64,000 nucleotides of DNA from Chloroflexota bacterium (GCA_002721615.1 PBKW01000011.1:1-64000), one strand, 5' to 3'. Numbered from the stretch's first letter, positions 52,733-61,075 are shown. Translations and numbers: made by a program. The notes: generated by a model not told the origin, from the letters alone.

Positions 52733-53896
52733 ATGGACTTAAAAATCAAATCTATTAAAGCATATCCAGTTTGGATAGGTCATCGTAATCAACTTTTAGT
52801 AAAAATAGAAACTAATAAAGATATTTATGGTTGGGGAGAATCTGGATTATCTAGTAGAGAATTAGCGGTAAAATCTATATTATTACATTTCGAAAATTTC
52901 CTTAAAGGAAAAGATCCTTTCAAAATAGGAAGAATATGGCAAGAAATTTACAGAAGTCAATATTTTGAAGGTGGCAGAGTTATAACGGCAGCTATGTCAG
53001 CAATAGATATTGCACTTCATGATATTAAAGCAAAAGCTTTAAATGTTCCTGTTTATGAATTGATAGGAGGTAAACAAAGGGATTTTGTGCCTGCATTTGC
53101 ATCTACTGCTGTTCCCCCCGGGGAAAGAATGATTGACTTGTCGAAAGAGTTAATAGAAAAAGACTGGAAGTGCATAAGACTATCTCCTTCTCAAAAGCCA
53201 GATCATTCAGAAATAATCTATGAACCAAGAGAAGCTTTATCTGAAACTGCAGAGTGGTTAACAAAAGCAAGAGCAGAATTAGGAAATGAAATTGTCTTAG
53301 GAGTAGATATGCACCATAGGCTTAACGTAGCAGAGGCTGCTTCCTTTTGTAACAAAATGCCACCTGGAACCATAGATTTTCTAGAAGAACCTATAAGAGA
53401 TGAAAACCCAACCTCTTATCAATCGCTTAGAAGAATGACATCTATTCCTTTTGCAATTGGAGAAGAGTTTGCTTCAAAATGGCAATTTTTACCCTACATA
53501 GAAAATGATATCACTCAATTTGCTAGGCTTGATATTTGTAATGTTGGAGGATTCACAGAATCTTTAAAAGTAGCTGGATGGTGTGAAGCACATTATATAG
53601 ATTTAATGCCACACAACCCTCTAGGTCCTATATGTACTGCAGCCTCAGTACATTTAGGGGCAGCAATTCCAAATTTTTCTTGGTTGGAAGCAAGAAACAC
53701 ACCTAGTGAAAAACTTGGAAGTGATAATGATGATATCTTTACACAACAAGTTAAACTCAAAGGAGCTATGTATCCAGTGCCTTCTACCCCTGGACTAGGC
53801 GTAGATGTAAACGAAGAAATTATTAAAGAACTAGAATTCAAATATTGGGAAGCTACACATCTTCAGAGAACAGATGGATCAATAACAAACTGGTAA
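52733..53896 (+). CDS. Enolase-superfamily dehydratase, galactonate dehydratase-like
   Basis: This 387-residue protein has an N-terminal cap (Y-G-W-G-E-S) and barrel. Likely metal ligands are D in G-V-D-M-H-H (with the D-x-H base/acid arrangement), E in F-L-E-E-P-I and E in A-I-G-E-E-F, and a His in M-P-H-N-P-L-G-P. This pattern is that of the D-galactonate/mannonate dehydratase branch, which yields 2-keto-3-deoxy acids. The exact sugar acid is uncertain. An AGGA site precedes the ATG. fabI follows 10 nt later, so they probably share a transcript. Confidence 0.87.
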   Translation: MDLKIKSIKAYPVWIGHRNQLLVKIETNKDIYGWGESGLSSRELAVKSILLHFENFLKGKDPFKIGRIWQEIYRSQYFEGGRVITAAMSAIDIALHDIKAKALNVPVYELIGGKQRDFVPAFASTAVPPGERMIDLSKELIEKDWKCIRLSPSQKPDHSEIIYEPREALSETAEWLTKARAELGNEIVLGVDMHHRLNVAEAASFCNKMPPGTIDFLEEPIRDENPTSYQSLRRMTSIPFAIGEEFASKWQFLPYIENDITQFARLDICNVGGFTESLKVAGWCEAHYIDLMPHNPLGPICTAASVHLGAAIPNFSWLEARNTPSEKLGSDNDDIFTQQVKLKGAMYPVPSTPGLGVDVNEEIIKELEFKYWEATHLQRTDGSITNW

Positions 53897-53906
53897 AAGG
53901 AGAAAA

Positions 53907-54671
53907 ATGGATTTTACAAATAAAAGAGGAATAATATTTGGAGTAGCAAATTCTAGAAGTATCGCATGGACAATATCAAAATCTCTAAGCGAAAATGGAG
54001 CCAGTCTAGCTTTTACATATCAAAATGAAAGATTGAAAGCTCCAGTTTCTAAAGCAGTAAAAGATATGAACCCAATAGAATTGCTTGAATGTGATGCTTT
54101 AGATGAGAATCAAATAGAAGAAGTTTTTAAAAAAGTTTCTAAATCTGGACCTATTGATTTCGTTGTGCATAGTATCGCTTTTGCACAAAGAGAAGATCTC
54201 GGAGGAAATTTCTCTGAAACAAGCTTAGATGGTTTCAGAACTGCTCTTGAAGTAAGTGCCTATACATTAATCCCTATTGCAAAACACGCTGCTAATTATA
54301 TTAATAAGGATGGTGGGTCAATATTAACAATATCATTTGAAGCAGCAAATAAAGTTTACCCTGGATACAATATTATGGGGACTGCAAAAGCAGCATTAGA
54401 AAACTCTATGAAACAATTAGCTTATGAATATGGAGAGAAAAAAATTCGAGTGAATGCAGTTTCTGCAGGACCACTTCCTACTTTAGCTGCAAGAAGTATT
54501 CCTGGATTTAACGATATGAGAAATATTCATGCTAATAAATCTCCACTTAAAAGAAATATTACTCATGAAGAAGTAGCCAATACTTGTTTATTTCTATTAA
54601 GTAACCTTTCTACTGGTATAACAGGAGCTGTAATACCAGTAGATGCCGGATATGGAATAATGGGTTTATAA
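53907..54671 (+). CDS. fabI: Enoyl-ACP reductase (NADH), FabI
   Basis: This 254-residue short-chain dehydrogenase has I-I-F-G-V-A-N-S-R-S-I-A-W near residue 9, V-V-H-S-I-A-F-A near 90 and the FabI catalytic pair in Y-N-I-M-G-T-A-K-A-A-L-E (Y-x6-K). It reduces enoyl-ACP in the last step of each fatty-acid elongation cycle. It belongs functionally with fabD, acpP and accDA at 16-22 kb although it is 32 kb away. A GGAG site precedes the ATG. The MFS reading frame opens 1-2 nt after its stop. Confidence 0.95.
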   Translation: MDFTNKRGIIFGVANSRSIAWTISKSLSENGASLAFTYQNERLKAPVSKAVKDMNPIELLECDALDENQIEEVFKKVSKSGPIDFVVHSIAFAQREDLGGNFSETSLDGFRTALEVSAYTLIPIAKHAANYINKDGGSILTISFEAANKVYPGYNIMGTAKAALENSMKQLAYEYGEKKIRVNAVSAGPLPTLAARSIPGFNDMRNIHANKSPLKRNITHEEVANTCLFLLSNLSTGITGAVIPVDAGYGIMGL

Positions 54672-54672
54672 A

Positions 54673-55980
54673 ATCAAAACAACATTAAAAAAAGAATCAA
54701 ATAAAAATAATCAAAGATCGAGTATATTCTATGGTTGGTGGATAGTAGGCGCAGGATCAGCCATTCAAGGATATACATCTTTAGTCTTTTGGAGAGGATT
54801 TACAGCCTTTTTTGACCCCATTGTAGAAACTTTTGGATGGAGTAGAGGTGCAACTGCTGGAGCATTATCTTTACAAAGAACTGAAGGAGGAATGATATCT
54901 CCTTTTGTTGGTATTCTTCTAGAAAAATTTGGCCCTCGAAAGGTAATGTTTTTTGGTGTTTTTGTGACAGGCTTAAGTTTTATTCTTATGAGTAAAATTA
55001 CAACATTATGGCATTTTTATGCCACTATAAGCTTGTTAACAATAGGTATGTCTTTTGGCACTTTTATAGTTTTAGTAGCTACTGTTGGAGATTGGTTCAA
55101 TCGTAAAAGAAAATTAGCATTATCTATTCTCATGTCAGCTTCAGGAGCAGGAGGATTTGCTGTTCCATTATTAGTTACATCGATAGAAAATTTTGGTTGG
55201 CGAGATGTGATTTTTGGAGTAGGAATTGGTTTCTGGTTAATAGGTTTTATCTCTGCTTCATTTATGAGACATCATCCTGAACAGTATGGTCTCTCTCCAG
55301 ATGGAAATAAATTAATTGATGACAAAAATGAAGATCCCAAAATATTAAGAAATAAAAATGAATTTTCAGTAAAAAAAATATTAAAAACAAGGTTTTTTTG
55401 GCAATTCTCTTTAGTTTTAGCTTTTGCTCAACTTGTAACATCAACAAATTTATTGCATATGCCTGCATTAACAAATTTCGGAGTGTCGATTTATGTAGCA
55501 GGATTATCTATAGCCGGTTTAGCTCTTGGAGATTTAGTTGGAAGATTATCTATAGGAGTAATAGGGGAAAAAATTTCTTCAAAAAAAATGATGATCTTAT
55601 CTTTCTCTTTATTAACAATTGGAGCATTTTCGCTTGCTTTAGTTAATTTTCAAATTGGGAATCTTGTATTCGATAGTAAGTATCTTGTACCTACTTTTGC
55701 ATTATGTTGGGGTTTAGGATTCGGATCATCAATTCCTTTAAGATTAGCTATATTAGGAGATTATTTTGGAAGAAAAAATTATGGAACTATTGTTGGGCTC
55801 ACCAGTACAATTGGTGCTATATTTAGTGCTATTGGTCCAATTTTTGCAGGTTTAGCTTTTGACTTCACTGGAAGCTACAGGTTTGCATTCTTCTTTTTAG
55901 GTATAACCATATTTCTTGCACTTCCACTAATTTTCTCCCTTCAAAGTATTGAAACTGTAAAAAAAATTCTTAGAGATTGA
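54673..55980 (+). CDS. MFS transporter with no canonical start codon
   Basis: This MFS carrier has about 12 membrane helices, including the first-half G-x-L-x-D/E-x-x-G-x-R-like G-I-L-L-E-K-F-G-P-R-K and a central cytoplasmic loop near residue 225. The first ATG in frame (54892) would delete helix 1, whose sequence F-Y-G-W-W-I-V-G-A-G is plainly encoded upstream from about 54730. The frame is open from 54661, but it contains no ATG, GTG or TTG before 54892. I extend the gene to ATC 54673, 2 nt after the fabI stop (435 residues). Oxalate/monocarboxylate-type substrates are plausible, and uptake of the acid used by the dehydratase is a guess. Confidence 0.75.
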   Translation: MKTTLKKESNKNNQRSSIFYGWWIVGAGSAIQGYTSLVFWRGFTAFFDPIVETFGWSRGATAGALSLQRTEGGMISPFVGILLEKFGPRKVMFFGVFVTGLSFILMSKITTLWHFYATISLLTIGMSFGTFIVLVATVGDWFNRKRKLALSILMSASGAGGFAVPLLVTSIENFGWRDVIFGVGIGFWLIGFISASFMRHHPEQYGLSPDGNKLIDDKNEDPKILRNKNEFSVKKILKTRFFWQFSLVLAFAQLVTSTNLLHMPALTNFGVSIYVAGLSIAGLALGDLVGRLSIGVIGEKISSKKMMILSFSLLTIGAFSLALVNFQIGNLVFDSKYLVPTFALCWGLGFGSSIPLRLAILGDYFGRKNYGTIVGLTSTIGAIFSAIGPIFAGLAFDFTGSYRFAFFFLGITIFLALPLIFSLQSIETVKKILRD

Positions 55981-57096
55981 TTACTTTGGAAAAACTGAAA
56001 TTGGATTCCTCAATGAAAAATCTAAACTTACATGTTCTCCCTCATCTAAAGAATCAATTCTATTAAAATTATCAACATGCAAAAAATCTCCCGATTTCAA
56101 TTCAACACAGTAAATCAAATTATTTCCAGAAAATTCCTTTCTTACTATTGTGCCATGTGTCTCAGAATTACTTTTCTTGATAGTAAGATCTTCGGGTCTT
56201 AAAGATGCTATTATTGATGATCCCTCATTAAAAGTTGAATTACCAGATTGAATTTTCTCTATTGAAATTTTACCAATTTCAGTATTTATATGTCTTTTCT
56301 GAACTATACCTTGAATTAATCTCGTTTCTGAAATCATCCTAGATACCTCCAAAGAGGCAGGAAAACGATAAAGTTTTTCAGGTTCAGATATTTGAATTAA
56401 TTTTCCATCTACTAAAACACCCACACGATCAGATAAAACCATAGCTTCTTCTCTATCATGAGTCACAAGAATTGCTGTTATTCCAGAAGATTTGATAATA
56501 TCTCTAACTTCTCGACTCAAAGATGATCTAAGTTGACGATCGAGGTTACTAAATGGTTCGTCCATTAAAATAGCTACAGGATTAGGTGCTAAAGCTCTTC
56601 CTAAAGCTACTCTCTGTTGTTGCCCACCAGATAACTGATGAGGATATCTATTATCCTGTTTTTTTAAACCAATCAGATCTAAAATGTAATTTTCACGTTT
56701 CTTTTTATAATTTTTATTTCCGACTATTCCAAAAGATATATTTTGCCTTACAGTAAGATGAGGAAAAAGTGCGTAATCTTGAAATATAAATCCTATTTTC
56801 CTCTTCTCAGGAGGTAAATGAGTCCAACTAGTAGATGCTAAGATTCCATTTATTCTAATGTAGCCTTCTTGAATTATTTCAAAACCAGCCAATGATCTTA
56901 ATAAAGTAGTTTTTCCAGAACCACTATGTCCTAAAATTGTTACGAATTCACCTGAATTGATTACTAGAGAAAGATCATCTAATACAATCTGATCAAAAGG
57001 AGGATAACTACATTTTAGATTCTCAACTTCTATAAGACCTTTTTCTTTCTCAAAATCAGAATGATATGAACCAATAGTCTTATTATCTTCGAACAT
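55981..57096 (-). CDS. fbpC: Ferric iron ABC transporter ATP-binding protein
   Basis: This 371-residue ATPase has Walker A G-H-S-G-S-G-K-T near residue 56, signature L-S-G-G-Q-Q-Q-R, Walker B A-I-L-M-D-E-P-F and a C-terminal TOBE-like regulatory region (S-L-R-P-E-D-L-T). It belongs to the Fe3+/spermidine/sulfate import family. It overlaps fbpB by 14 nt with an AAGGAG site, so translation is coupled. It abuts the MFS gene tail to tail with no gap. Confidence 0.92.
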   Translation of the reverse strand: MFEDNKTIGSYHSDFEKEKGLIEVENLKCSYPPFDQIVLDDLSLVINSGEFVTILGHSGSGKTTLLRSLAGFEIIQEGYIRINGILASTSWTHLPPEKRKIGFIFQDYALFPHLTVRQNISFGIVGNKNYKKKRENYILDLIGLKKQDNRYPHQLSGGQQQRVALGRALAPNPVAILMDEPFSNLDRQLRSSLSREVRDIIKSSGITAILVTHDREEAMVLSDRVGVLVDGKLIQISEPEKLYRFPASLEVSRMISETRLIQGIVQKRHINTEIGKISIEKIQSGNSTFNEGSSIIASLRPEDLTIKKSNSETHGTIVRKEFSGNNLIYCVELKSGDFLHVDNFNRIDSLDEGEHVSLDFSLRNPISVFPK

Positions 57097-58702
57097 TCAA
57101 ATTCTCCTTAACAGGTTTATCTGAGATAGTATATCCTCTAAAAGCTAGATATGCAGTAAAAGGGCCAGATATCAAAACCAATAACATAGAAGGGAAAGCT
57201 GATTTTGCAAAAAATGCTTCAGACGAATAAGACCATATCGAAGTAGAAAGAGTCTCAAATCCCAAAGGAGCAAGTATCATAGTAGCTGGCAACTCTTTCA
57301 TAGTAAGCATAAAAACTAGTATTCCTCCAGCTAAAACTCCTGAAATAATTATAGGAATCGTGATCTTTAAAGTTGTATACCACATTTTAAAACCTAAACT
57401 TCTCGAGGCTTCTTCAATATGTGGATTTATATGCAACATAGATGATTTTATTGCACCAATCGTGACAGGAAGAAAAAGAATAATATATCCTAAAATCAGT
57501 AATGCGATAGTTTGATATAATGGTGAAATTAATTTTAGTCCTACGAATATTACTCCTAAGGCTATAGCTATTCCAGGTAAACCAAAACCCAAGTAAGAAA
57601 TTTTTTCAGTTAATATACCAATTTTATTATTGTATTTGACGATTAATAAAGAAATCATTAAAGAGCAAAAAACACAAGAAATGGCAGCCAAAAAAGAAAC
57701 TGACATAGAATTCCATACTAGTAACCAATTAAAATTTATTATCTCACCTGCAATTGCGCCTCTTATAAGCCAATAAGTTAATCCATAAAAAGGGAAAAAA
57801 ACTGAAAAAAATATGATAAAAAATATAATAAAAACTGAAAAAATCTTACTCGATAAATTTAATTTAATTAATTTGGCTTTTCTTGACGTTCCAGAAATTC
57901 CAGAAACATAATAATTTTTCGATTTAACTATTAGACCATCTAAAATTAAAATTAAAAAAGCAAATAAAACAAGAACCAATGAAAAAGACGCTGCAACTAC
58001 CCTATTAAATGATGATTCATATTGAGTCATAATTGCCCAAGTAAAAGTCTCATAACGTAATAAAGATACTGCTCCAAAATCACTAAGGGTATAAAGTGCT
58101 ACTAGAATACAACCTGAACTTATTGCTGGTCTTAAAAGTGGAAGAGTAACTAAAATAAAAGTTTTTACCCCATTTTTACCTAAAACATTTGAAGCTTCTT
58201 CTAAATTAGCATCTATTCTATTCAAAGAAGATCTAATAATTAAAAACAAATATGGATAAGACAACAAAGAAAGAAGTATTGTAGATCCCCAGAAACCATA
58301 AATTTCAGGTAATTGATCTACACCAAGAGGTTCAAGCCATCCTTGAATTCTACCTTTAGGACCTAAGAAATCAACAAAAATCATTCCAGCTACATAACTA
58401 GGAAAAACTATAGGTAAAACAGATAAAATTGTAAAAAATTTTTTCCAAGGAATATCAGTTCTCTCAATAATCCAAGATAAAGTTAAAGCAATAATTAATG
58501 AAAGTATAGTTACAGAAAATACAAGAGTTAAAGTTCTTATAATAATCTCATAAATCCTTCTTCTGAAAATTAAATCTAATACATTTCCATCATTTCCTAA
58601 GACTCTAACAACTAGATAAACCAAAGGAATAGAAACTATAAAAATTATAAATAAAGAAAATATACTAAGAAAAGTTTGGCCAATATCAATATTTATTTTC
58701 AT
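57083..58702 (-). CDS. fbpB: Ferric iron ABC transporter permease (fused pair)
   Basis: This 539-residue permease has about 12 helices in two homologous halves, each with an EAA-type loop (L-E-E-A-S-N-V-L-G-K-N-G near 170 and I-E-E-A-S-R-S-L-G-F-K near 430). This doubled layout is the FbpB/SfuB type. It imports ferric iron delivered by FbpA and powered by FbpC. It begins 134 nt after fbpA; a strong hairpin lies in that gap. Confidence 0.92.
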   Translation of the reverse strand: MKINIDIGQTFLSIFSLFIIFIVSIPLVYLVVRVLGNDGNVLDLIFRRRIYEIIIRTLTLVFSVTILSLIIALTLSWIIERTDIPWKKFFTILSVLPIVFPSYVAGMIFVDFLGPKGRIQGWLEPLGVDQLPEIYGFWGSTILLSLLSYPYLFLIIRSSLNRIDANLEEASNVLGKNGVKTFILVTLPLLRPAISSGCILVALYTLSDFGAVSLLRYETFTWAIMTQYESSFNRVVAASFSLVLVLFAFLILILDGLIVKSKNYYVSGISGTSRKAKLIKLNLSSKIFSVFIIFFIIFFSVFFPFYGLTYWLIRGAIAGEIINFNWLLVWNSMSVSFLAAISCVFCSLMISLLIVKYNNKIGILTEKISYLGFGLPGIAIALGVIFVGLKLISPLYQTIALLILGYIILFLPVTIGAIKSSMLHINPHIEEASRSLGFKMWYTTLKITIPIIISGVLAGGILVFMLTMKELPATMILAPLGFETLSTSIWSYSSEAFFAKSAFPSMLLVLISGPFTAYLAFRGYTISDKPVKENLNVRR

Positions 58703-58773
58703 TAATCGATAAAAATTATTTTTATTAATTTAAATATAAATGACATTCTATATTTTTTTACGTTTACTCAAAA

Positions 58774-58803
58774 CACAAACTCCAGTTTAAAACTGGAGTT
58801 GTG
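58774..58803 (-). terminator. Stem-loop between fbpA and fbpB
   Basis: AACTCCAGT (58778-58786) pairs with ACTGGAGTT (58792-58800); with one bulged A the stem extends to 58774 and 58803. On the minus strand a short T-rich stretch follows. It is the most stable hairpin I see in the window and suits a partial terminator or RNA-stabiliser that keeps the binding-protein mRNA in excess over the permease. Confidence 0.55.
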
Positions 58804-58836
58804 CGTATTAAAAAGTGTGTAATGTTGTTTTATTGT

Positions 58837-60042
58837 TTAAGGAAGTGCCCCCACTTTCCTTAGCAATTCTTGAGTATTTTCTAAATCTCCTAAATTAGAA
58901 ATATCTATTTCAGGAGTATTTAAAGTTTCTAAATCAGGTAAAAGCCTAGATTTCTTTACACCATCTACTAAAGGATATTCATAAGTTTGATTAGCAAAAT
59001 AACCTTGAGCAGCAGGAGAAAGCATGAATTTTAGAAATGCCTCTGCTGCATCTTTATTATCAGAAACATCTAGAATTCCTGCACCTGCCACTAAAACAAT
59101 TGATCCTGGGCCACCACCTGGTAAGAAATAATTTCTTGCAGCAAATGTTTCTCCTTCTTCTGCCATGAACCTATGTAAATAATAATGATTTACAAATCCC
59201 ACCTCTACTTCTCCAGCAGCAGTTGCAGCTACTGTAGGTGTATTTTTTGCATATACTTTGGGATTATTAGCCATAATTCCTTCCAGCCACTGTTCGGTTT
59301 TTTGTTCTCCCCATATAATTCTCATTCCAGTAACCATAGCTTGGAATGATCCATTTGTTGGAGCCCATCCAATTTTGTCTTTCCATTTTGAATCAACAAA
59401 ATCATATATATCATCAGGTAATTGTGTAGCAGGATCAGTAATTGCCTCATTGTTATATACAACTACTCTTCCCCTACCTGATATTCCTACCCATTTATTA
59501 TCTGGAGCATTAGCCCAATTAGGACCTAATGAAGTTATTTCATCAGACAATGAAGATAAGATAGTATTTACTGAACCAAGACCACCAGGATCTTGAGCAA
59601 AATAAATATCAGCAGGAGACATTGCGCCTTCTTCCAATAAAGTTGCTGCTAAAGCCCCTGTTTTTCCATACTTTACTTCAACTGGTATTCCAGTAGCTTC
59701 AGAAAATTGCTGAATTACGGGCCCTACCAGTGACTCTCCTCTACCAGAATAAATCACCAAAGTATCATATGTTTTCTCAACAGGTACTTCTACTTCTTTT
59801 TCTACTTCTCTCTCTACTACTTTTACAACTTCAACTGTTTTAGTTTCTCCTTCTTTTTCTACTACCACTTCCTTTTCAACAATTACTTCAACAGGAACTT
59901 CTTTAATTACTTCAACTTCTTTAATTACTTCTTTTTCTACTGGAACTTCTTTTATAATCTCTACAACTTCAGTCTCTGCACTACCACATGAAATAACAAC
60001 TATAGAAAATATAGTAATCATACTTAATAATATTTTATTCAT
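58837..60042 (-). CDS. fbpA: Iron(III)-binding lipoprotein with repeat stalk
   Basis: This 401-residue protein has a signal peptide with lipobox V-I-S-C (Cys19), then a charged V/E/K/P repeat stalk to about residue 90, then the extracellular solute-binding fold (V-I-Y-S-G-R-G-E-S-L-V-G-P, A-T-G-I-P-V-E-V). The iron-ligand tyrosine pair is seen in V-N-H-Y-Y-L-H-R-F. It captures Fe3+ for FbpBC. Relatives without the stalk are about 330 residues. Its promoter lies at 60101-60128 with a palindrome over the start site. Confidence 0.92.
   Translation of the reverse strand: MNKILLSMITIFSIVVISCGSAETEVVEIIKEVPVEKEVIKEVEVIKEVPVEVIVEKEVVVEKEGETKTVEVVKVVEREVEKEVEVPVEKTYDTLVIYSGRGESLVGPVIQQFSEATGIPVEVKYGKTGALAATLLEEGAMSPADIYFAQDPGGLGSVNTILSSLSDEITSLGPNWANAPDNKWVGISGRGRVVVYNNEAITDPATQLPDDIYDFVDSKWKDKIGWAPTNGSFQAMVTGMRIIWGEQKTEQWLEGIMANNPKVYAKNTPTVAATAAGEVEVGFVNHYYLHRFMAEEGETFAARNYFLPGGGPGSIVLVAGAGILDVSDNKDAAEAFLKFMLSPAAQGYFANQTYEYPLVDGVKKSRLLPDLETLNTPEIDISNLGDLENTQELLRKVGALP
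59773..59973 (-). repeat. V/E/K stalk repeat region of fbpA
   Basis: Residues 24-90 are reiterated E-V-x-K-E-V and V-P-V-E-K units, coded by near-repeats of gaa-gtt/aaa-gaa. This likely forms a long helix or extended stalk that lifts the iron-binding domain from the membrane. Confidence 0.85.
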
Positions 60043-60074
60043 TTGTTTTTTACCTATGTTTTTTTATTTAAAAT

Positions 60075-60101
60075 TATTGTTGATTAAATTGATCAACAAT
60101 A
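60075..60101 (-). promoter_or_regulatory. Candidate operator over the fbpA start site
   Basis: A perfect 10-bp inverted repeat, TATTGTTGAT (60075-60084) and ATCAACAATA (60092-60101), spaced by 7 nt, overlaps the -10 edge and expected +1 of the fbpA promoter. This is ideal for repression by a dimeric, probably metal-sensing regulator. It does not match the standard Fur box, and the regulator is not in the window. Confidence 0.55.
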
Positions 60102-60128
60102 TAATATCAAATATTATTCTATAGTCAA
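60101..60128 (-). promoter_or_regulatory. fbpA promoter
   Basis: On the minus strand TTGACT (60123-60128) and TATTAT (60101-60106) are 16 nt apart. A second TTGACT lies 8 nt further upstream (60131-60136), in a tandem TTGACTAT arrangement. The other 60 nt toward the divergent gene at 60203 show nothing else I can name. Confidence 0.5.
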
Positions 60129-60202
60129 ATAGTCAACAAATAAAAGGACACTTAAGATTTGCTCTGATAAACTAGGAAAAAAGAAATTTAACTAAGAATC
60201 CA

Positions 60203-61075
60203 TTGAAAAAAATACTAAATATAACATTAATTATTACCATCGGAACTTTTCTAATCACCCTAATGATGATAGATATTTTTAATTCTAAAAATAATGAAGA
60301 TGAAAAAGTTGTCAAAAATAATACTCAAGAAGAGTTAAAAATAGAGCCTAGTCCTACATTTATACCTACTCCTGAAGCCACAATCACACCTACTCCTACA
60401 CCTATTCCTACATCCACTCCCGAACCACCAAGTATTGGAGGGAAAGCTATGGCTTATCTATCTAGCCTTTATAATATAAAACCAATTAATTTGAAATTAT
60501 TTAAGTACGAAAGAAAACAATGGCCATCATCTGCAATGGGGTGCCCAGAACCAGGAAAATATTACGCCCAAGCAGAAACATCAGGATGGGCTCTTCATTT
60601 CATAGAAAGAAACAATAAAGAATATTTAGTGCATACTGATGAAAATGGAACAAATATCATTGAATGTAAAAAAAATCTTCCAGAAAACACAATAAATATA
60701 GTAAAAATATTGGATTTATCAAAAACAGAAGAAATTACTTTAAAAAGATTGAAAGAAGGAAAGTATTTTGAATTAGAAACATTAAAAGATGAAAATAAAA
60801 TATCCCCTATTATTCAATTTCTTGATATAGACGTAATAGGATCTAAGAATACTCGTGAAGAATGCGAATTCTTAATGGAACTAGAATTTATTACTAAAAA
60901 TTCTACTCAAAAAATAAAATTCATTTGTACAGATGGTTCAAATTTTATGAAAATTTCTCATAAAAATTTACAAGAAGAGATTTTTGGAATTCCTATTCAA
61001 TTAGTAAATCATTTAGGAAAATACGCTTCTCAAGTACCATTTCCAGGAATACCTGAAAAACCAAATTCAAATTAA
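60203..61075 (+). CDS. Membrane-anchored protein with Pro/Thr linker, function unknown
   Basis: This 290-residue protein has an N-terminal hydrophobic anchor (5-26), an acidic stretch, a P-T-P-T-P linker (50-76) and a globular domain whose signature is W107-P-S-S-A-M-G-C-P-E-P-G-K-Y-Y-A-Q, followed by G-W-A-L-H-F and Y-L-V-H-T-D-E-N-G. I recall this domain as typical of Chloroflexota secreted proteins, but it has no firm function. The region after residue 155 is unrecognised. The start is TTG 60203 without an obvious ribosome-binding site. It is divergent from fbpA and may share its regulation. Confidence 0.75.
   Translation: MKKILNITLIITIGTFLITLMMIDIFNSKNNEDEKVVKNNTQEELKIEPSPTFIPTPEATITPTPTPIPTSTPEPPSIGGKAMAYLSSLYNIKPINLKLFKYERKQWPSSAMGCPEPGKYYAQAETSGWALHFIERNNKEYLVHTDENGTNIIECKKNLPENTINIVKILDLSKTEEITLKRLKEGKYFELETLKDENKISPIIQFLDIDVIGSKNTREECEFLMELEFITKNSTQKIKFICTDGSNFMKISHKNLQEEIFGIPIQLVNHLGKYASQVPFPGIPEKPNSN

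Noticed and set aside
54892-54894. ATG 54892 as the MFS start
   Set aside because: It would remove helix 1, which is clearly encoded in frame upstream.
59258-59596. 112-codon open frame antisense to fbpA
   Set aside because: It is fully inside the conserved iron-binding domain on the other strand, with no recognisable protein.
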